Assembly: GCF_900114605.1 (NCBI RefSeq)
Contig: NZ_FOTP01000004.1
Span: 1 to 64,000, forward strand
Direction: 5' to 3'
From: Bradyrhizobium sp. NFR13
GTDB taxonomy: Bacteria; Pseudomonadota; Alphaproteobacteria; Rhizobiales; Xanthobacteraceae
Length of the DNA: 64,000 nucleotides
Part shown: in pieces, positions 60,085 through 64,000 of the stretch
Layout: each line of letters begins with the position of its first letter
Position numbering within the stretch: position 1 is the stretch's first letter
Translations under genes and position numbers: made by a program
The notes under the pieces: model-generated
Database searches by the model: none
What the model saw: only the letters and a program-made list of their open reading frames with translations
Told to the model about the DNA's origin: nothing

Positions 60085-62499
60085 ATGCTACGAGTCTGGA
60101 ATTGCATCGAGTTGCAGCATGACTGGCGGCAGATCCTGCTGGCGGCAGCAGTGTGTTTTCTCACTAGCCTTGCTGCCGTCAACCTGTTCACGCGTGCGCG
60201 CACTGCATTGCCCGAGACGCGCCTTGCGTGGTTGATCACCGCAGGCGCGGTCACCGGCTTCGGCACATGGGCGACGCATTTCATCGCGATGCTCGCATAC
60301 ACGCCTGGTTTCGAACTTCGCTACGATCTCATCATCACCGCCTGTTCGCTCGTCGCCTCTGCAGTGATGACCACGGCCGGCTTCGCCATCGCGCTGTTTA
60401 ATCCAACCAGGCGGAACGCGCTGGCCGGCGGCGCGGTGATCGGCCTCGGCATCGCCTGCATGCACTATATGGGCATGGCGTCGCTGCGCATCCCCGCCAT
60501 CATCCAGTGGATGCCGGACCTCGTGACGGCGTCGGTCGTCGGCGGCATGGTGATTGGTGCGCTGGCGCTCCTCGTCGCCCAGACCGCCGACCGGCCCGGC
60601 AAGCTGCTCGTTGCCGCACTCCTTCTGACGCTCGCGATCTGCGTACATCACTTCGTTGCCATGGGCGCGATCGATCTGACCTACAGCGCCGCAGCCGCTG
60701 AGAACCAAAGTCTGCTGTCGCCGATCGAGCTGTCGCTGGCCATTGCGGCCTTCACCGCCGCCGTGGTGATTGCAGGCCTCATCATTGCCATAACAGATCA
60801 GCGCAGCCGCCGCAGCATGGGCAAGCGCAATCTGCAGCTCGATGCGGCACTCAACAATATGGAGCAGGGGCTATGCATGTATAGCGCCGATGGCATGCTC
60901 GAATTGTGGAACGAGAGCTACATGCGCATGTACAATATCCCGCCGGCCAAGATGTTCACCGGTGCGACCGAGGATCAGGTGCTGGCGATGCGCGCAGCAG
61001 CTGGCACGCTGTTCGTCGATATGGATAGTTATGAGATGAAGATGCGCGCGGCGCTCGCGGATCGCGTGCCGAGCAGCCAGACCGCCGAGTTGCCTGACGG
61101 ACGCACGATCAACCTGCGTTACCGGCCGATGAAGAATGGCGGCTGGGTCGCGACCCACGCCGACATCACCGACCGCAAACTCAGCGAAGCGCGGATCGTG
61201 CATCTCGCGCGGCACGATCCGATCACCGATCTGCCCAATCGTGTTGCCTTTAACGAACATCTGACCCGCGTCTTCAGCGAGGCCTCAGCGGGACATGGCT
61301 CCTTCGCCATCGCGCGGATCGATATCGATCGCTTCAGAGAGACGAATGACGTATACGGCCAGGCCACCGGCGACGCCGTGCTGGCCGAGTTGGCGAAGCG
61401 GCTGGCGCAAGCCTGCAACGGTGCATTTCTGGCACGGCCGAGTGGCGATGTCTTCTCGATCGTGTCTCATCTCGGCGCGGAGTCGCAAACAGCGGAAGAC
61501 CTCTGCGCGCGGTTGTCGGGCATTCTCGACAATACGTTTCAGATCGACGGCAAGCATATCAATGTTCGCTGCAGTATCGGCATCTCCGTCTATCCGCAGG
61601 ATGGCCAGAATATCGAAGCTCTCATTGCGCATGCGGATCTGGCGCTCGACCGCGCCAAGGCCGAGGAACGCGGCACCATCCGCTTCTTCGAGGCTGCGAT
61701 GGATCAGCACATCCGCGAGAAGCGACTGTTGCAACGTGATCTCGCTGTTGCGATCGAGAACAGGCAATTCCAGCTCTATTTTCAGCCGCAGGCGACCGCC
61801 GAGGGCGCTGTCGTTGCCTTTGAAGTTCTGCTGCGCTGGCGACATCCCGAGCGCGGCATGATCTCGCCGACGATCTTCATTCCGCTGGCGGAGGAGGCCG
61901 GTCTGATTGGCGCTATCGACGAATGGGTGGTGCGGGAAGCCTGCCGCGAGGCGGCGACCTGGGTCAATCCGCTGTCAATCGCCATCAATCTGTCGCCGGT
62001 CAACTTTCAGCGCGGCGATGTACCTGGGATGCTCGCCGCTATCCTCGCGGAAACCGGTCTCAGCCCGAAGCGGGTCGAGATCGAGATTACCGAGGGCGTG
62101 CTGATTGACGATTTTGCTGGCGCCATCGCGATCCTGCACGCCATCAAGGAACTGGGCGTTCGCGTTGCCATGGACGATTTTGGCACGGGTTATTCGAGCC
62201 TGAGCTATCTGCAGGCTTTCCCCTTCGACAAGATCAAGATCGACCAGACCTTTGTGGCCAAGATCGAGGACAATCCGCAGTCCGCGGCTATCGTCCACGC
62301 CATTATCGGGCTCGGTCGCTCGTTGAAGCTCCCGGTGATCGCCGAGGGCGTCGAGACCATTGCCCAAATGTCGTTTCTTGCGAGTGAAGGCTGCGCGGAA
62401 ATCCAGGGCTTCCTGATCGGCCGGCCGCAGCCGATTGCGCATTATCAAAGCGTCGTGGCCAATGCCGGCGGTGGCATTGCAGTGAAGCGCGCCAGCTAG
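60085..62499 (+). CDS. MHYT-PAS-GGDEF-EAL cyclic-di-GMP protein
   Basis: An 804-residue membrane signalling protein. I choose ATG 60085 (MLRVWNCIELQHDW matches family starts) over GTG 60016. Residues 8-235 are the seven-helix MHYT sensor with metal-type motifs THFIAM (64-69), MHYMGM (126-131) and VHHFVAMG (188-194). A PAS-like region (250-365) follows. The GGDEF domain has SGDVF at 453-457, so diguanylate cyclase activity is unlikely. The EAL domain (555-790) keeps Glu580 (as EVL), Asn635, Glu670, DDFGTGYSS (697-705), Lys718 and Glu754, so phosphodiesterase activity is plausible. Confidence 0.92.
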   Translation: MLRVWNCIELQHDWRQILLAAAVCFLTSLAAVNLFTRARTALPETRLAWLITAGAVTGFGTWATHFIAMLAYTPGFELRYDLIITACSLVASAVMTTAGFAIALFNPTRRNALAGGAVIGLGIACMHYMGMASLRIPAIIQWMPDLVTASVVGGMVIGALALLVAQTADRPGKLLVAALLLTLAICVHHFVAMGAIDLTYSAAAAENQSLLSPIELSLAIAAFTAAVVIAGLIIAITDQRSRRSMGKRNLQLDAALNNMEQGLCMYSADGMLELWNESYMRMYNIPPAKMFTGATEDQVLAMRAAAGTLFVDMDSYEMKMRAALADRVPSSQTAELPDGRTINLRYRPMKNGGWVATHADITDRKLSEARIVHLARHDPITDLPNRVAFNEHLTRVFSEASAGHGSFAIARIDIDRFRETNDVYGQATGDAVLAELAKRLAQACNGAFLARPSGDVFSIVSHLGAESQTAEDLCARLSGILDNTFQIDGKHINVRCSIGISVYPQDGQNIEALIAHADLALDRAKAEERGTIRFFEAAMDQHIREKRLLQRDLAVAIENRQFQLYFQPQATAEGAVVAFEVLLRWRHPERGMISPTIFIPLAEEAGLIGAIDEWVVREACREAATWVNPLSIAINLSPVNFQRGDVPGMLAAILAETGLSPKRVEIEITEGVLIDDFAGAIAILHAIKELGVRVAMDDFGTGYSSLSYLQAFPFDKIKIDQTFVAKIEDNPQSAAIVHAIIGLGRSLKLPVIAEGVETIAQMSFLASEGCAEIQGFLIGRPQPIAHYQSVVANAGGGIAVKRAS

Positions 62500-62843
62500 C
62501 GCATTTGATAGTTTAACGCCGCATTTTTCGTAGTTCTGTGATGATTGGATACGGTTGAGATCTTCTCATCCGTTGATAATCGCAGTGCTGTGCGATGCAC
62601 CCAGCCTAAAATTCTTGTCAAATGAACTGAAACCCACCCGCGCATTCGTGATTGATCGTGAAGTCCCGTTCAGGTTGTTGAGTCCGATTTCAACAATACT
62701 TGGATGTTGCTTTGCACCTAAGTTGTGGCTGTTACGGAAAGTGACGCGGCGAATAAACGAGTGGTCGTTTCCAGTGCGTGGAGACGCGCGATCGACCTCA
62801 CTGTTGTCGAGGCTGATGCAACGGGTCTTGGAGCTGTCTTCCC
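62500..62843. other. Gene-free region upstream of the AraC-type regulator
   Basis: About 340 bases of lower G+C than the flanks. A 98-codon open frame (62555-62851) is present but has no recognisable family signature and overlaps the start of the regulator. Promoter elements for the regulator are expected but not identified. Confidence 0.45.
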
Positions 62844-63794
62844 ATGTATGAGATGAGTTCGTCTAAGCCGTTTGCGGGCGACAGAATTGCAAGCGGCTCT
62901 GAGTTTTGCGGCGCTGAGTACACAAGCGCAACGGAAGCTCTTGGACTGCAGGTCTTCTGCCCACATCCATTGTTATCGGACATCGTCGAAGACATCTGGG
63001 ATTGGGATCTTCCCGATGGCTCCGCTGCACAGAGCATGACGGTACAATTGGCTCCCAGCGCCTATGGCGTTCTGGTGATGCAGTACCGCGCTCCCTTGAG
63101 CGCTGACTGGACCTTTGGGAGTGAAAAGGTCATGCGCGTCTGCCAGCGGCATGTCGCGGTGAAAATGCGGACCGGCATCGTGACGGTGCGTCCGGTCGGT
63201 CCGATCGGCGCTGTCATCATTCGCGTCAAACCGGAGGCGTCGGAGCGCATCAGTCAGTTGCCGTTCTCCGAATTTCGCGATCAGAAGATCGAGCTGTGTC
63301 ACATCTTTCGTAGAAGCGCATTGATGCAGATCGAGCGGGACCTGGCGCAGGCTCCGGACGCCGAGGCGCGGGTTGCGCTTGTGGAGGAATTCTTGCTGCG
63401 CCATATGCGGCCGGCGCGGCCACCCAGCCTGCTGGCTCAGGCGGCATCCAGCCTGCGGTTTGATCCATCGATATCGGTGAGCGATCTGGCGAGCCATCTG
63501 GATATCAGCGTCCGGCATTTGTCGCGTGGCTTCAAGGCGGCATTCGGCGTCGGCCCCAAGCAGTTCGCGCGCCTCGTGCGCGTGGAGAAAGCGGTCGCAG
63601 CCCGGCGCGAAGGCTGTGGCTGGAGCGATATCGCGCAGTCCTGCGGCTTCGCCGATCAGGCGCATTTGATCCATGATTTCCAGGCGATCATCGGCACTGC
63701 TCCCGAAGAAATTTTCCATCCACCTGGAATGAAAACGCTCCGGCCTCCGAATTCATCGCGGGGGCGGCTGTTCTTCAATCTGTTCATCGATTAG
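62844..63794 (+). CDS. AraC family transcriptional regulator
   Basis: A 316-residue regulator. The C-terminal AraC/XylS DNA-binding domain spans about residues 200-295, with helix 1 motif VSDLASHLDISVRHLSRGFKA and the second helix-turn-helix GWSDIAQSCGFADQAHLIHD. The N-terminal 190 residues are an unassigned sensor region containing MTVQLAPSAYGVLVMQYRAP, similar to regulators carrying a DUF6597-like sensor. No neighbouring target is obvious. The start could also be an internal ATG a few codons downstream. Confidence 0.88.
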   Translation: MYEMSSSKPFAGDRIASGSEFCGAEYTSATEALGLQVFCPHPLLSDIVEDIWDWDLPDGSAAQSMTVQLAPSAYGVLVMQYRAPLSADWTFGSEKVMRVCQRHVAVKMRTGIVTVRPVGPIGAVIIRVKPEASERISQLPFSEFRDQKIELCHIFRRSALMQIERDLAQAPDAEARVALVEEFLLRHMRPARPPSLLAQAASSLRFDPSISVSDLASHLDISVRHLSRGFKAAFGVGPKQFARLVRVEKAVAARREGCGWSDIAQSCGFADQAHLIHDFQAIIGTAPEEIFHPPGMKTLRPPNSSRGRLFFNLFID

Positions 63795-63921
63795 CCCCAT
63801 GCTTCTTTATATGCTGATCGCGACTCTGCTGCATTGCGTGAGCGTTTTGCGCCTGCAAGGCATCGGTATTCGTGCGTCGTCCTATATCGAAGCGACTCGC
63901 CGATTGAGAAGGAGAGGCGCC

Positions 63922-64000
63922 ATGAAGGCAAGAGTCGTGCGGTTACCTGAGGCCGTCGTAGGTTGCGGCAAGGATCTCCATTGGTTCGAGACCACGCCGG
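63922..64000 (+). CDS. Partial gene at the right edge
   Basis: An ATG at 63922 preceded by aaggag starts an open frame that runs off the window after 26 codons (MKARVVRLPEAVVGCGKDLH...). Too short to recognise. The ribosome binding site, at correct spacing, is the main reason to believe it is a real gene start. Confidence 0.5.
   Translation, partial: MKARVVRLPEAVVGCGKDLHWFETTP

Noticed and set aside
62555-62851. 98-codon open frame before the AraC-type gene
   Set aside because: No family signature, atypical composition and overlap with the regulator start.
1-64000. tRNA, rRNA, CRISPR arrays, insertion sequences, phage genes and known riboswitches
   Set aside because: None could be recognised by eye; a covariance-model scan would be needed to exclude small RNAs and riboswitches.

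Overview
The window is a G+C-rich chromosomal stretch from an alphaproteobacterium, most likely of the Bradyrhizobium/Afipia/Rhodopseudomonas group (Nitrobacteraceae). This is judged from gene content, protein style and several families of long hairpin intergenic repeats typical of that group. It is not proven by a marker gene: no rRNA, tRNA, insertion sequence, phage gene or CRISPR array was seen. The dominant theme is scavenging of nitrogen from organic and inorganic sources.

Region 1 (about 0.7-20.8 kb) is a purine-catabolism island. It holds a DUF3830 protein, allantoinase (PuuE type), a fused OHCU decarboxylase/HIU hydrolase, an orphan ModA-like binding protein, an NCS2 purine permease, urate oxidase, a xanthine dehydrogenase made of a separate FAD subunit and a fused 2Fe-2S/molybdopterin subunit, 8-oxoguanine deaminase, a BMP-type nucleoside ABC transporter, a Tsx-like outer-membrane channel, a purine-type deaminase, an allantoate amidohydrolase-like M20 enzyme and a DapA-like aldolase. 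Together these could take nucleosides and purines from the outer membrane to ring opening and ureido-group hydrolysis. Sigma-54 promoter sequences precede urate oxidase (perfect consensus) and, less perfectly, the NCS2 permease, xdh, 8-oxoguanine deaminase and the M20 hydrolase, which suggests nitrogen control.

Region 2 (20.9-29.9 kb) is mixed: an orphan CoxL-like molybdenum hydroxylase, a zinc alcohol dehydrogenase, DctA (with a perfect sigma-54 promoter), an XRE regulator, a family VIII-type serine hydrolase, an intradiol dioxygenase and a hypothetical protein.

Region 3 (30.2-38.4 kb) is a nitrate-assimilation operon: nrtABC-type transporter, two tandem single-domain globins, an FAD-dependent electron-transfer protein and a molybdopterin nitrate reductase. 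No nitrite reductase lies in the window.

Region 4 (38.4-46.3 kb) is one co-directional minus-strand block: an ABC sugar-type transporter without its ATPase, an IclR regulator, an SDR, a flavoprotein dehydrogenase and a branched-chain-amino-acid-type binding protein. The substrate is unknown.

Region 5 (46.4-57.6 kb) is the most interesting. A LuxR-type response regulator and a hybrid histidine kinase whose N-terminus is a complete NCS1 (purine/cytosine permease) transporter face, across about 180 bp, the urtABCDE urea/amide ABC transporter with formamidase fmdA and fmdB. A perfect 18-bp palindrome lies in the shared intergenic region. I infer a transporter-coupled sensory system controlling urea/amide uptake.

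Region 6 (57.6-64 kb) holds an aldo/keto reductase, an EamA permease, an MHYT-PAS-GGDEF-EAL protein with a degenerate GGDEF site, an AraC-type regulator and the first codons of a further gene.
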